DNA of 64,000 bases from Trichobilharzia szidati. Taxonomy: Eukaryota > Platyhelminthes > Trematoda > Strigeidida > Schistosomatidae. How positions within the stretch are numbered: the first letter of the stretch is position 1; the number at the start of each line of letters is the position of its first letter. The position numbers and the translations under genes were made by a program. The stretch lies in assembly GCA_944472155.2 (NCBI GenBank), contig OX235277.1, positions 11,728,804 to 11,792,803 of the forward strand, given 5' to 3'. Shown here in pieces: positions 1 to 11,210 of this stretch. The notes beneath the pieces are model-generated. The model did no database searches. It saw only the letters and a program-made list of their open reading frames with translations, and was not told the DNA's origin.

Positions 1-960
1 AAGTAAGTCAGGTTTAGTGAAACAATTTAAATTGCGACGATGCGAATAGCAGTAAAGAAGGCGATAAGAAAGTGAAGTGAAGTCAATCCAAGTTGAAAAA
101 AGAATAATGTGAAAACAAAGCGGAACATGACTGTGACTAAGGCAAAGAAAAACGTGCAACAAAACCTTTCTGATTACATTGCTGCGGATTTAGTTCATGC
201 ATAGATGAGTGGAGGAAAGGCAAACTATTGAAGTGACTAAATTTAGCCCTGTAAATAACTTTAAATGATAAATCACGTGTGGTTGAATGTCCTCAATACA
301 GAACGTGCTCACAAGTGAGAGAATAAGTCATTTTATGCTCGCTCCCCATCAGCTAAATCAAGAAGGGTTCAGTCATGCGCATTCACATAACACGACTCCA
401 ACGTCCAGTAAAATCAGCTCGTCAGGATCATGTGAAATAGTGAATTTTCTATTGCATTGAGTTTCACTATGGCCTTTAAGTTAGTGCATAACTGGAAGAA
501 GACAATGTCGACATCTTTTTAACTTCATTCTCACCACGAAATAAATAAAGAAGTATTATAATTTCAATTTCACATCAAAATTAGGTTTTAAAAGTAAACA
601 CGATATCGTATCTTTCAGAAAACGTCTTCTTATCAACAAATGTATTCATTATTTCAAGTATGGGAAGTAACTTAAGCTGACAAAAACCCTGACATTATTT
701 GAAATGTGAGAATTGAGTCAGTACATCAATTTGTGTCCAACTAATTGACCGAAACGAGTAGCTTCATACCACCCACACCAATCATTGGCACCGATCAGCT
801 ATCAACGACCGAAGTCATCTAAATATCAGATGACCACTTCACCAGGTTTTAACCGAGTACAAAAATCATGTACCTGGTGTAACTTAGCTGAGTAATCCAA
901 ATTACTTAAAACCATCTGATTTCTGGTTAGCCGCTGTAGCCAACTAGTAATGAATTAAAG
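1..960. repeat. Spacer block D1 of the gene array (paralogue at 48,957)
   Basis: Positions 1-760 align in direct orientation with 48,957-49,975; shared stretches include the segment around 70-170 (gataagaaagtgaagt), the one around 360-440 (catgcgcattcacata) and the one at 747 (tgaccgaaacgagtagcttc). Both copies lie about 4-5 kb on the 3' side of a family B signal-peptide exon, so the block is part of a repeated module. I see no convincing coding exon in it. Positions 770-960 hold a weak, imperfect inverted repeat (atcagatg ... catctgat) that may be an old insertion. Confidence 0.7.
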
Positions 961-1865
961 CGAATTCTCAAATACAATCGTGTTTTTCAACGCTTCTTTT
1001 TTCATTGCCACTTATATCGTATCAGGCAGATCACATATAGAAGTGACCTGAACAAAAACTTGTTGAAATTTCACCTAAGTTATTACAAACGGATAAATAG
1101 CGAATGAATTAATTTGACAATTTCGAGTTCACTCTAAATGAACGTGTCAAATTTCTCCTCATATTGACAAACAAGTGGCGATGACAAGTGTCAATGTTGA
1201 AATGCATGTTACTTAATACCTGTTATTATCATTATTACTGTTATCACATAATAGCTGAGAAGAAAACTAACTTCTTTACTGACGCATAAACACGAGTTTC
1301 TATAATGCATGCATGCATGTCATTTAGCCTGAAATACTATTAAGCAATATTTTGACATATTTATGTGATAATTTGTCAAAAATGACTCATTATGATAGAA
1401 ATGTTAAATTTTCGTGACCGTAAAAACCGATTTCATTGTCACTCATCTTTCAATTAAAATTTGTCTTATCTATCAACCAGAAAACGATAACGGAAGGAAA
1501 AAAGATCACGAAACTTGCATTTGACACATTGACCCCTTTCTACTTGCAAATTTTTGGAGGAAAATTAAAAGATTTAATTGTTTCACTTAAGTCACCTCAA
1601 ATTGGGAGAGAGACAGACTTTACCCTTTTTCATCTCGCATTTATCTTCCATTAAGTTCTAGTTTGTCATTTGAATCTAAAAGCTATTCGGGTGGAGCCTT
1701 GAAATGACTAGCTGGTAGATAGAGCGCCAGTTATTGCTCCCTGAATCACTCATGTTGGAAATAGGATGTGAATTGTTCTTTAAGCAAGATTCAGTGACAG
1801 ATAAGCCTTCAGTGTCCTTCTGGATGACATCTTCAGCATAGATTTTACCTTCTCTAGTCAGTTCA
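961..1865. other. Gene-poor stretch
   Basis: AT-rich sequence. The longest open frame (1,436-1,654, plus) shows no domain, no signal peptide and no flanking splice signals that I trust. The region may belong to the D1/B1 module, but no close second copy was recognised. Confidence 0.4.
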
Positions 1866-2090
1866 TCTGTGGTTCACTGGTAGAATGCTCACGAGCCAAG
1901 CAGGTTAACCGGATTCGATTCCCTGGTGATGCACAGATAAGCCTCCTCTGGTATAATAGCCAATAGCAAACCTGTAGAAATCGGTCGTGAAGTAAGAAAC
2001 CCTGACCTATAGAAACAATATCAATGTTACAGAAACTTCATAGCTTCAGTCTTGAAGCCCTACATTCTCCTCGGAACTCAAAGAGATAAA
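1866..2090 (+). repeat. tRNA-derived SINE with RTE-like 3' tail
   Basis: A tRNA-like head with an A-box-like stretch (gtggttcactggtagaatgc) and a B box (ggattcgattcc, about 1,911-1,922) is followed by a body ending in cttgaagccctacattctcc and ggaactcaaag. That tail matches the 3' ends of the RTE fragments ending near 7,160 and 27,905, and the SINE at 21,124, as expected for a SINE mobilised by an RTE partner. It is diverged. Confidence 0.6.
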
Positions 2091-4299
2091 GACACTTCTC
2101 TGTTATTGAGTAGCATGGTGAAGGCAAAAAGACACAGGTTTTAACAGTATTTATAAATCAATATCTAATTTAATGCTTTCATTTCAACTACATTCGTTAA
2201 ATGGCATTTTTATTATCATATATGAAGCCACATGATCTGTGATGCTCGAACGAAGTTCGTATGCGTGGAGTGTATAGTTAATAAGGGTTAAAAAATTGTG
2301 TTTAAAATTTTTTTCAAAAACGGAAATGGAAGGTTTCAGGCATAAATGTTTTTTTTGATATTGCGAAAGAATGAATTTATGAACTCAACCTCACATTTCA
2401 TGAAAACGTTGTCAGTGTTTTGTAGAGTGGATCAGTCTACATGCACCAAAGTTCACCTTTAAACATTTGCAGCGATTATCTGTGTTTCATAGCGAATTTG
2501 GATCCTCGAGGCTGATCTGGCATTAACCTGACCTCAATCTCACCCTAATCTACCTCTAATCAAACTTAATTTCACCTTTATCAGATCAATCCAAGCCTCA
2601 GGTGTCCCCGGGCATCATACAAACTTAACCTTTTGTTACAAATAATTGAAACTCTGTATCAGGTATGATTTAATGAACCATGAAGTGGTCAGTGAAAACT
2701 GTTTTCGACATTTTTTGATTTCGAAATTTTAAAGTTTCCAAATATGTGAGACAAGACAGTGTAAGAAGATAATATCGTCTCCAGTTAGATGTTGATTTCG
2801 TTATACTGAAAGGTAATAACTTCATTCAAAATGTCTTCTAGGTAATGTGGCAAATTTATGGATGAAAATGTGTGTTGATTTTATGTTGGTTGCTGGTGAC
2901 TAGCACGGAACCCTTGAGTGTGCATTTCATCTTATTTCGAGCTCATCGGCTTGACAAACTTGAATTCTCAGTGATTTATTGTGTCACCACTGAGATTCAA
3001 ACCAGCAGCCACTCCTTCAAGGATGGAATCATTTTTCACTGGATCTCGAGTACCTCGAGAGGCATCTCATCTAGTTTTTCAAAGATTTTTGTATTACTCG
3101 TGGATTTATTATGGCCTCTGAGACACTTTCTGTTAGGTTTGAGTCTCAGTAATAACACCACCGCCCACTGATGATTGCAGGTTCACCCGGCTAAGGGCTC
3201 AAAATGGAATGGAATATGAATCCTGGATTTCACTGCTAGTCGTCATAGAACAAAATAACTTCATGTTAATCCTCAGACATTGTGGAAGAATCCGTTATAG
3301 TAGACGACATGTCAACAGACAGCAAACGTTTTTTTCCAACATTGTCATTTAGTAAGAAATGCAATAGTTGACCTAAAACAAAATGTGTTTCATGTTACAA
3401 ACATATCCTTAGTTATGATTATTATAATAGTGACAATAGTAATGGTACCAAGGTCAGTGATGATTATAGTATAAGCAGTTTATGCAGGTACAAAAATAGT
3501 ACAAAATGATTGAGGAATGAAAAGGTATTGTAAGTTTTGATTAGTTAATCACATTTACTTAGGTGAGAAGAGAGACAGGGGTAGAAAAAACTTCTTTTCT
3601 TTATAAAAACTAGAGTTGTTCTCCATATTTACCACGAACTCGCTGACCTCCATACAATGGAAATGAATCTGATGGAGATCCAGCTGCTTGCTCATTTGCC
3701 TTGTCTTAATTTTACCCTTTCGAAAATTGAAACATTGTAAGTGATCATGAGACAGACACTGATTTGCTGTTCCATAGAAATAGTACTGACACATTTAAAC
3801 CACTGGTTATTACTGTGGAACGGCTAAAGGACTGCAGCAAGTTATCGAAGAGATTTTTACTTCAGGTGCATCATTTAGATGATGTCTTGTTCTGTTCATA
3901 AGATATTTTTTTATCACAAGTACAACCAATCACAGTAATCGTGGTTATTTCAAAAACAAACATTTCGTGTGGCTCTCGAATTATAACAAAGTGGTTCAAA
4001 ATGGTGACAACAAAGAAAAGTCATCAGAAACAAATTACGCTTTAGTTTCAGGAAATTTAAATTTGTTTTACACGAAAATCAATGAAATACAAAACAAGCA
4101 CTAGAGTTAGTCTTGCACGTCAGTGATGGTTTTTTCATTCTCTGGCGAATGTTATTTTGACAGTGCCACAAGTCCTCATTCCATAAATTATAATAATAAC
4201 AGGAAAATGAAAAGATTCTTGTTCTGTTGTCATGTTGTTCAGGTGTTCAATTTTTGGTTTGGTTAATATATCAGGTTGCCATTGGAACATTATGTAGAA
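2091..4299. other. Body of unit B1, no exon securely identified
   Basis: On the minus strand this stretch should hold the downstream exons of the family B gene whose leader lies at 4,716-4,644. I did not find the 12-nt micro-exon signature seen in the other units. The 79-codon minus frame at 3,794-3,555 starts with MCQYYFYGT and is lysine- and phenylalanine-rich; a GTAAAT donor-like site overlaps its end, but nothing else supports it as an exon. Confidence 0.35.
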
Positions 4300-4512
4300 G
4301 AAGATTCAAGTACGAGTGATTGCTCTGCATAGATTGGGACACAAAACACAGTCATTCCTCACAATCTCTGAATGGAGCCGATTGAGAATTGAAAAGAGTA
4401 ATAACTGATCAAGGAATACTCTCTTAAATATCTTACTCATCACCTTGGATAGCTGTATGCGCACAATAGTCAAACAGTAATTGTTATCTGCAAGACAACT
4501 AATAAAATCCAC
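4300..4512 (-). mobile_element. Possible RTE reverse-transcriptase scrap
   Basis: The 68-codon minus frame contains LSKVMSKIFKRVFLDQLL followed by a segment ending in LHSEIVRNDCVLCPNLC. Its shape recalls the motif '(S/P)xVxKVxxRIIxxRL ... EQxGFRxGRSC' found in LINE reverse transcriptases of the RTE type. The match is short and degraded, and neither element end was found. Confidence 0.3.
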
Positions 4513-4643
4513 TCAGCAATAGTCATAACTTGTGCATTTGTCGATACTCATAACCGTCAATAAATTTGAATGAATAGGAAATCAGGCAATGTGAGGTATA
4601 AATAACTCTCTCACTGCTGTTATAAATACCCTTTTAAACCTAC

Positions 4644-4716
4644 CACTGACTTCATTAATTAGAATTGCTGGAAATAGGATAAGAAATCCAAGTAGTGAAA
4701 TAATACTGAATTCCAT
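4644..4716 (-). CDS. Unit B1: signal-peptide exon of a MEG-like gene
   Basis: Exon 1 of a family B gene. It begins ATG at 4,716 (MEFSIISLLGF...) and encodes about 24 residues with a continuous hydrophobic core, as expected for a secretory signal. It ends at a GTAGGT donor (4,643-4,638), which gives phase 1. The start is fixed by alignment with four paralogous exons that share the sequence just 5' of the ATG (cattttgaagtg). The exon is intact, with no stop or frameshift. Its downstream exons were not found in 2.1-4.6 kb, so the gene may be incomplete or more diverged. The MEG comparison rests on the short leader exon and on micro-exons in sister units; the sequence matches no named MEG that I can recognise. 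Confidence 0.55.
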
Positions 4717-5394
4717 CACTTCAAAATGTTTGTTTGATTATCTTCGAGTGTGTATGAATAGATAATGATTAGATCCACATTGTAATGTGTGGCGTAATGT
4801 ATGAGTTTGCATTGCATGTCTATATGTTGGTCAGTGTTGCACAGCACTGGGTTGTGTTATGTGAACATCAATAGTGCTTATTCGATTAGAAATTTCTGTG
4901 TTTCTGATAGATAAAACACATTGACATATCTCATGATATCAACTACAGTTGCTTTGACAGGACGTTTACTAAATGACTTTGCAGATTCACCTTTAGAACT
5001 ACGAAATATTTTCAAAAAATATGTGTTAGTCAGACATCCGCAGAAATGTAGTGTTCTCCACGCTTAGATTGCACTGAATGGCGATAAAATTCAAACTGCC
5101 TCTATCTGATTCCTGATGACTTTATTCATAGGAATAGAAATACGCCGCGTATTCTTTTTAATGAAGCTGATTAAAATATGCACATATATACACATATATA
5201 AGTCAACATGTGATGTGAGTAATTGACATCTACAGGATGGATGTTCAGAGATGCAATCTATGCTGTGTACGGTATTTATGAATCTGCTGATTTAACACCG
5301 GCCGGGTTAACATTAATGCCTGAAACTGTTATTGCATGCAGAGATTTCTGGCAGTCTTGAGCGATTAATTACAGCACTACCCTATGAATCATTT

Positions 5395-6285
5395 GACTAC
5401 TACTGCCTTCAGACAGTTTATATGGCATGCGATGGAGGAGAGAGAGATTTTGTTACTTGAGCAATGTGGTCTGGCTCTTCTAGGTGTTTTAGCATATAAC
5501 TTCATGTCAAACCTTGGGAAAACAAAGTTGAAGCATTGAATTGATCAAACAACTTCTTACTGTCGATATATCGATGACACATTTGTAGTATGTAACAACG
5601 AAATCGCTGCCTCCTACCTACTCAGACTATTCAACAAATATTGAAAATGATGGAAATTTGCATTTCCTTGACATTGCCATGCAACGCCTAGAAGATTGTA
5701 GTCTCCAAATGTTGATTTACCGAAAGTTGACATGGTACGGACAATACGTACATTTTAATAGTTTTTGTCCAAATAGCTACAAACGAGCACTAGTCAAGAC
5801 TCTGTACTATAGAGCGAGAAAAATATGCTCTGCAGAGAAACTAGAGGAAGAATTTACGATTCTCGAAAAGGTGCTGAAAAACCACGGTTATCCTCAAAGA
5901 TTCATTAACAAATTTGGAAGATGTGAAGGCTCAAACACCAAACAAATCACAGTTGGATAAAAGCCTGTCTTCACCCAACTAGATTTTCAAAGTGAAAACA
6001 TAACAGAAGTGGTCTAAAGTAGAGTGAGAACGTCACTAGTCAGAGCCTATTCCGCATCTAATTTGGTTCCCGTCCATCGAACAATATGCTCTTTGGTGCA
6101 GTCAAAAGTCGATAGATACCCTTCGCATAGTAACGCCATCTGTGTATACACATTTTTGCATGTATCTGCGAGAGCAGTTACACTGAAAGAACTGAAATAA
6201 GGGCACACCTTCAATTTTCTGAGCATGTGACGAAAAGCCAACTTCTCAAAGAAACACGCACTTATATTAATGCCATTACCACACA
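5395..6285 (+). mobile_element. Penelope-like element fragment (RT C-terminus, linker, start of nuclease)
   Basis: Broken frames encode a Penelope-type reverse transcriptase segment with RYIDDTFVVCNN (about 5,555-5,595), then the open frame 5,658-5,960 (NLHFLDIAM ... YGQYVHFNSFCPNSYKRALVKTLYYRA ... LEKVLKNHGYP). This is the usual Penelope order: YxDDTF box, FLDI box, then the alpha-helical thumb. Downstream frames contain SNAICVYTFL, resembling the entry to the GIY-YIG domain. Stops and frameshifts make it a dead copy. It is truncated on the 3' side, where RTE sequence begins near 6,290. Confidence 0.75.
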
Positions 6286-7165
6286 TCTTGATTGATATGG
6301 GTCATGAGGTGGAAATCGAGAATCTAGAAGACCTGGATTTCGCGGATGATTTATTTTTGACGTCACACAAAATGGAAGACTTGCAAGCGAAAACTGACAA
6401 ACTGGTCGAAGAAGCAGCAAAGACAGGACTCCAGCTGAACATAGACAAGACGCAGGTTATGAAATAAACAAACAAACAACAACAACACCAGCAGCAACAT
6501 ACAGCACCAATCACCATCAGCGGAGGGATTTGAAAGTGATTACTTCATTCGCTTATCTAGGGAGTATTGTTTCAACTATAGGAGGAACGAACAAGGATGT
6601 CAAATTGAGAATCAGGTAGGAGAGAAACAAATTCATCAACCTGAAACCAATCTGGAAATCTTCGTCACTACTCAGCATCAACAACAAAATTCAGATTTTC
6701 AATAAAAACGTCAAGTCAGTTAGTTCCTCTATACGGATCAGAAACTTCGCGGGTCACAAAGAATATTTTCAACAGCCTGTTGCAGACATTTATCAACAAC
6801 TGTCTTCGTTCTATACTGAAGATGAGATGACCGGAAAGAATCACCAACAAGAAACTATGGAAACAAACACAGCAAGAACCAATCGCCCAACAAATATGCA
6901 GGAGAAAGTGGAGATGGATTGGACACTCGCTGAGGAGGTCGCTGTGGGGTGACATCGCATGTCAGGCCCTCGAGTGGAACCCGAAAGGTAAGCGGCGAGT
7001 GGGACGTCCAAGGGTGACATGGAGGAGATCGTGTGAAGAGGAGTTGAAACAGTATGGACTAACATGGACGCAGGTGGAAAGTACAACAGAAGAAAGAAGC
7101 AAGTGGAGACGTGTAGTTGAAGCCCTATGTTGCACTAGGAACTCAAGGGAACAATTATAAAACAA
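6286..7165 (+). mobile_element. RTE-clade LINE, 3' fragment (family RTE-1)
   Basis: The frame 6,270-6,467 carries the RTE catalytic segment: DFADDLFLTSHKMEDLQAK is the palm YADD-equivalent FADD motif, followed by EEAAKTGLQLNIDKTQVM. Further broken frames to 7,165 encode the RTE C-terminal region (RWIGHSLRRS, WNPKGKRRVGRPRVTWRR, then the terminal EALCCTRNSRE). The 3' end is an AAT/ATAA-rich tail. Several stops and frameshifts between 6,467 and 6,900 show it is inactive. A closely related copy lies at 27,290-27,910. Confidence 0.8.
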
Positions 7166-7924
7166 TAATAATCACCGTTTTCCCACTTACAGTTAATTTA
7201 TACGTTTCAAAACGGTTATTCAGTAAGCATCAGAGACAACAAACGTGAGACACTAGTAGCAGTCAATTTCCGCGATGACACCAGACTTTTATCAAGTTAA
7301 TAGTGGTGGATATATTAATATCAGCATTGGTGGATCAATAGGAGAAAACTGGTTCAGCACTTACTTGGTCCGGAATTCAACTTTCGGCCGTCGCCTTACT
7401 TCATCTTGCTTAGCATGTATGAGTCCGGTAAAATTGAGAGTGTCAGTTATGAGGCTTCCAACCCCACCTCGCTGAAACACCACTGCTACTGAAGTTGATT
7501 TTTTCGTCGTTTTTGCTCACAGTGACTCTGACCAGACATCTCGTGGAGAAATATATCCTCAGTGTATTCTTGATGTTTCATTAGGAAAGAAAACATTGTC
7601 AAGTGTGAATGAATTCTTTCCTTTTGGTACATCACCAGCTACCAGATTTCAATAAATGATGACTGAACACTCGAGAATGAGAAATCATTTGGCAAAAATG
7701 AACAGTCATCTACTGTGGACGGACATGATCGTTGCAATCATAGTCTATGAAATGTGTATTGGCGTTGCTTCCTACTCATGCTCCCCTCATTTTGTAACCC
7801 TGAAAGGTAGTGTCAATGCAACCGTCTCTTCAGAACAATTTTTTCCCTAATTGACATACACAGTGAATACTGGATTCTGAAGTAACAGTCTACAGATACA
7901 ATTTATCATATACTGTGAACCAGT
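7166..7924. other. Stretch between RTE and A1 unit
   Basis: Non-coding in appearance. Short plus frames at 7,275-7,475 and 7,656-7,850 have no recognisable domain. Nothing else was supported. Confidence 0.35.
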
Positions 7925-9197
7925 GGTGAATCAGCAGAATAAACATTCAACCTGATGGGTGCACTTAGAAATCACTATATTGTCATCAATTGGTAGGCGC
8001 CTTTTATTACTCGAATTCGTGTCTCGTCAACTTCTACATCTATTGTCCTTATTTCCAGGTACAGACATGCATGCGTTTTCCTGTAATTCCTAAAGCTGAG
8101 GTTAAGTTTTGCGTGGTAGTCCACAAATTACAATGCACATCTCTCATCGAACAGGCTAATTCACACTCAAAATGGTCAAATTCGTGATGCATGTAGACTG
8201 AATGTGGTTGTTTCATGCACCAAATATGCATCTTCCTTCCTTGCTACTTTACGCAATCATTTCGATAGACGGAATGTAGGCAGGAATACACTTAAATTAA
8301 CACTCACTATATATTTATGAATTCTAGAATTGCCTTCGTTTATGTTCAATCGCATTTATCAACACTAGAATCGACTACTGGTCGCTGAATACGGCTTTGT
8401 ATTCATCTCACAGGAAATACTCGATGACACCTATTTTTAGCCAGTGAAGGAATGTATTCAACCGCGAACATGTTAATCATATGCTGTGTAGATTGACAGT
8501 GTAATTTCCAGTCAAATTAACTACATCAAGTCAGTATTCACTGTGGCCACTTGATCAGCAAATTTCTGTTAACACATTTACAACTGGCTAGGAGATCACG
8601 TGAGATTGGCAATTACCCTGAATTCGTGAGATGTCGAATGAATCTGTGAATTTGTAATCAGAAACTAAGGAATTTGTCAATAGTGATTTATTTCTCATTA
8701 TCCCGACACCCAGAAACAAATGTCACATTTCAGTTTTCATTTCACACATCATTCATGACATCGAGCATTGTGACATATTTTTCCACAGCAGTCTTCATGT
8801 GTACCACAGGTTTCTCCTCGTAATTTACAACAAAATGGAAGACCTGATGATTTACGAAGTCGACATTTGGAAAAGGGACAACACGCCCTATAAGATTCTT
8901 TGTCACCATCCATATTCAAACAATAACAATTTTCTCCTTTGAAAGAAATGAAATACAAAGAAATTGGTATTACATGAAAAACGATGACGCAGTTTGCTTT
9001 GAAAATGATCATTAAATTGTCAAGAATGAATAAGTCGATAAATTATTGCGAGATTGAACATTCACATTACTAACTCAACACCACTTCTTGTCTGGATTTG
9101 TAGGCGACGTCAGTTTTACTCACGAGAATTGTAGTCAGAGATCAGGTTCATTTCATATTTGGCAGAAATCTGTCATCCAATTACACACACTAATGTT
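7925..9197. repeat. A1 duplication block (paralogous to 17,221-18,975)
   Basis: Nearly colinear with 17,221-18,975: both begin with aatcagcagaataaacattc, share atgcacatctctcat and end at acaataatgtt / acactaatgtt. The match breaks off at 9,197, where the CR1-like element starts. Within the block A1 has one cysteine-rich exon, while the 17-19 kb copy has two in tandem. Confidence 0.8.
8749..8936 (-). CDS. A1: terminal exon of a 12-cysteine knottin-like secreted peptide (leader exon not found)
   Basis: The exon starts after a CAAAG acceptor (8,940-8,937) in phase 1, runs 188 nt to a stop at 8,749, and is followed by AATAAA at 8,693-8,688. It encodes about 61 residues with cysteine spacing C-x1-C-x12-CC-x4-C-x10-CC-x6-C-x5-CC-x3-C-x4-C, identical to A2, A3 and A4. 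The last six cysteines fit the inhibitor-cystine-knot order. The in-frame residues upstream (MIIFKANCVIVF...) look like a weak leader, but in the paralogues they lie in intron before the acceptor. No family A leader exon was found between here and 14 kb. The CR1-like insertion at 9,198 sits in what would be the intron, so A1 may be an orphan or pseudogene exon, although its frame is intact. Confidence 0.6.
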
Positions 9198-11195
9198 AAG
9201 TTGTATAAGAATTGTGATAATTCTGGTGTCCGTAAAATAAACACCCTTATAAAAATTGAAATAGAAAGATTGAACAGACTAATTAATGAAAAATTTTTAT
9301 CATGTAAAAATCCTTCAAACATTTGGAAACTTTTCAATAATTTTACAAGTAAAAAACAAATGTCTGTTGATGCTTATTCTGATGTTAATGCTTTAAACAA
9401 ATCATTTATTATGACACAAATTAATATGGTTGTGCCTGATTTACCTAGTCAAGATAATGGTCGTTTTCCAGGTTTTAAAAAAGAGGATGTACTATTATGT
9501 TTGAAATCTTTAAATCCAACACATAGCCTTGGTCCAGATGAAGTACCAAGCATTCTCCTTCAAAAGTGTGCAGACATCTTGTGTCATCCTCTTACTCAAA
9601 CCTTCAATGCATCATTTACCAAGGAAACGGTACCTGTTGACTGGAAAGAAATCAAGGCTGTACCTGTACAAAAATCATCTTCTGGAGCTGGTATAAATTT
9701 TAAACCGGTCGCTATAACATCTCCTTTTTTGAAAACTATGGAGAAATTTCTTTTGAATATTTCTAAATCTTCTTTAAAAGCTTTTAGTGACCCTAAGCAG
9801 TTTGCTTACAAGTGTGGAAGAAGTACATTAGATGCAGCCATTGTACTACACCACAATATTGTTTCCTGCCTTGATAAGGGTGCTAAGTTCGTTCGAACAG
9901 CTTTTTTAGACTATACTGCAGCTTTCAACTCTGTTCCTAGGACACGTTTATTGGGAAAGATGATTTCAGCAAAGATAGAGTCCTGGGCAACTAGATGGCT
10001 GGCTTCTTATTTCAAGGATTGGAAACAGCATACTGTTTTGGCTGGAAAGCGCTCCACTTCTCAGCTAACTGAAATTGGTGTGCCTCAAGGTGCAGTACTT
10101 TCTCCATTTCTTTTCTCTTTCTTTTTGCATGACCTTCCGAACTCACCCAAAGTTAACTTCATTAAGTATGCTGATGATCTGACCTTTTTTGTCTTTGTAG
10201 TTTCCACATCGGATTGTTCCCATATGAATGACTTCTTAGCTGAAGTTAAGGATTGGTCTGGCTCAAATGGTCTTAAACTAAATCCAACTAAATGTTATAC
10301 TGTTGATTTCAGCTTGAGAAGTGAAAAAGATATGCATGGATTGATCCAATCTCATGATTGTTTTAATACTGATGGTACCATGATAGCGAGTAAGTCAAGT
10401 GTTTCTTATCTTGGCATCAGTTTCTCTTCAAACCTTTGCTGGTCGTCTCATATTCTTAAAATTTCTAAAAAGATTTTCTGTCTGACTTATTACATAAAGA
10501 AGTTGAGGCACTCAGGTATAACCAAATCTCTTCTCATGCAATTTATTAAATCATGTGTTTTGCCCATTATTCTTTATTGTTCTCCATTATTCTTCCCTGG
10601 GCTACTCAAGAAAGACCACATAATACTACAAAGAACATTGAGGGCTGTAAGTAGGGTCAGTGCTATCCCTTTGACTCAACTAACCGACACTGTTGTCAAT
10701 AGGCATATGAATTCTTGTTTACACTTAGCTAAAGTTATTTTGTCTGATAGTGAACATCCTCTTTATTCACATTTGTTTCCTTGTATCTCTTCGGGTAAGA
10801 CCAGAAGAAATTTCATAAACATTTATGCTCGTACTACAAAATATAAAAATTCGACCGTGCCATATTTGGCACGAGTATTGTGTGAAGAGACGAATATCAG
10901 AAAAGAACTTTTACAACTTTAAAATCATTAACTAAACTATAAAATGTAATGATGCATATTATTGCATGTGTGATTTGTTATATTATTTATTTATTATTCA
11001 CTATGACCTAGAAATGGTGTATTTTGTTGGGGTTTTTTATTTTTCCTATTAACTATCAATATTTTTAAAATTTTATATATTTATATAATTATAAAAAGAG
11101 CTAAACCAATACAATATGTAAAATGAAACGCTGAAAATTCCATGCTGTAAATTGTTACTGTTGTGGAATAAAGTGATTATTATTATATTATTATA
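9198..11195 (+). mobile_element. CR1-like non-LTR retrotransposon, 5'-truncated, long RT frame
   Basis: One open frame (9,159-10,922, the first dozen codons being host flank) encodes most of a LINE reverse transcriptase. It has the palm motif A AFLDYTAAFNSVP near residue 250, the region before motif C with GVPQGAVLSPFLFSFFLHDL, and motif C KYADDLTFF near residue 336. No endonuclease is present, so the copy is 5'-truncated. A 3' UTR of about 250 bp carries AATAAA near 11,167 and ends in a (TTA)n microsatellite (11,173-11,210), typical of this clade. It is inserted in the duplicated A1 flank. A related full-length but broken copy is at 39,790-42,970. The preserved frame suggests fairly recent insertion. 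Confidence 0.85.
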
Positions 11196-11210
11196 TTATA
11201 TATTATTATG

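Noticed and set aside
6841..7165. Minus frames over the RTE-1 3' end (6,841-7,086, 6,962-7,165 and 27,598-27,930)
   Set aside because: Antisense shadows of the LINE coding region.
8937..9012. N-terminal extension of the A exons (residues such as MIIFKANC / MLTFKANC) as a translated leader
   Set aside because: In all copies it lies upstream of a conserved phase-1 acceptor and is a poorer leader than the true leader exons at 21.8 and 46.6 kb.
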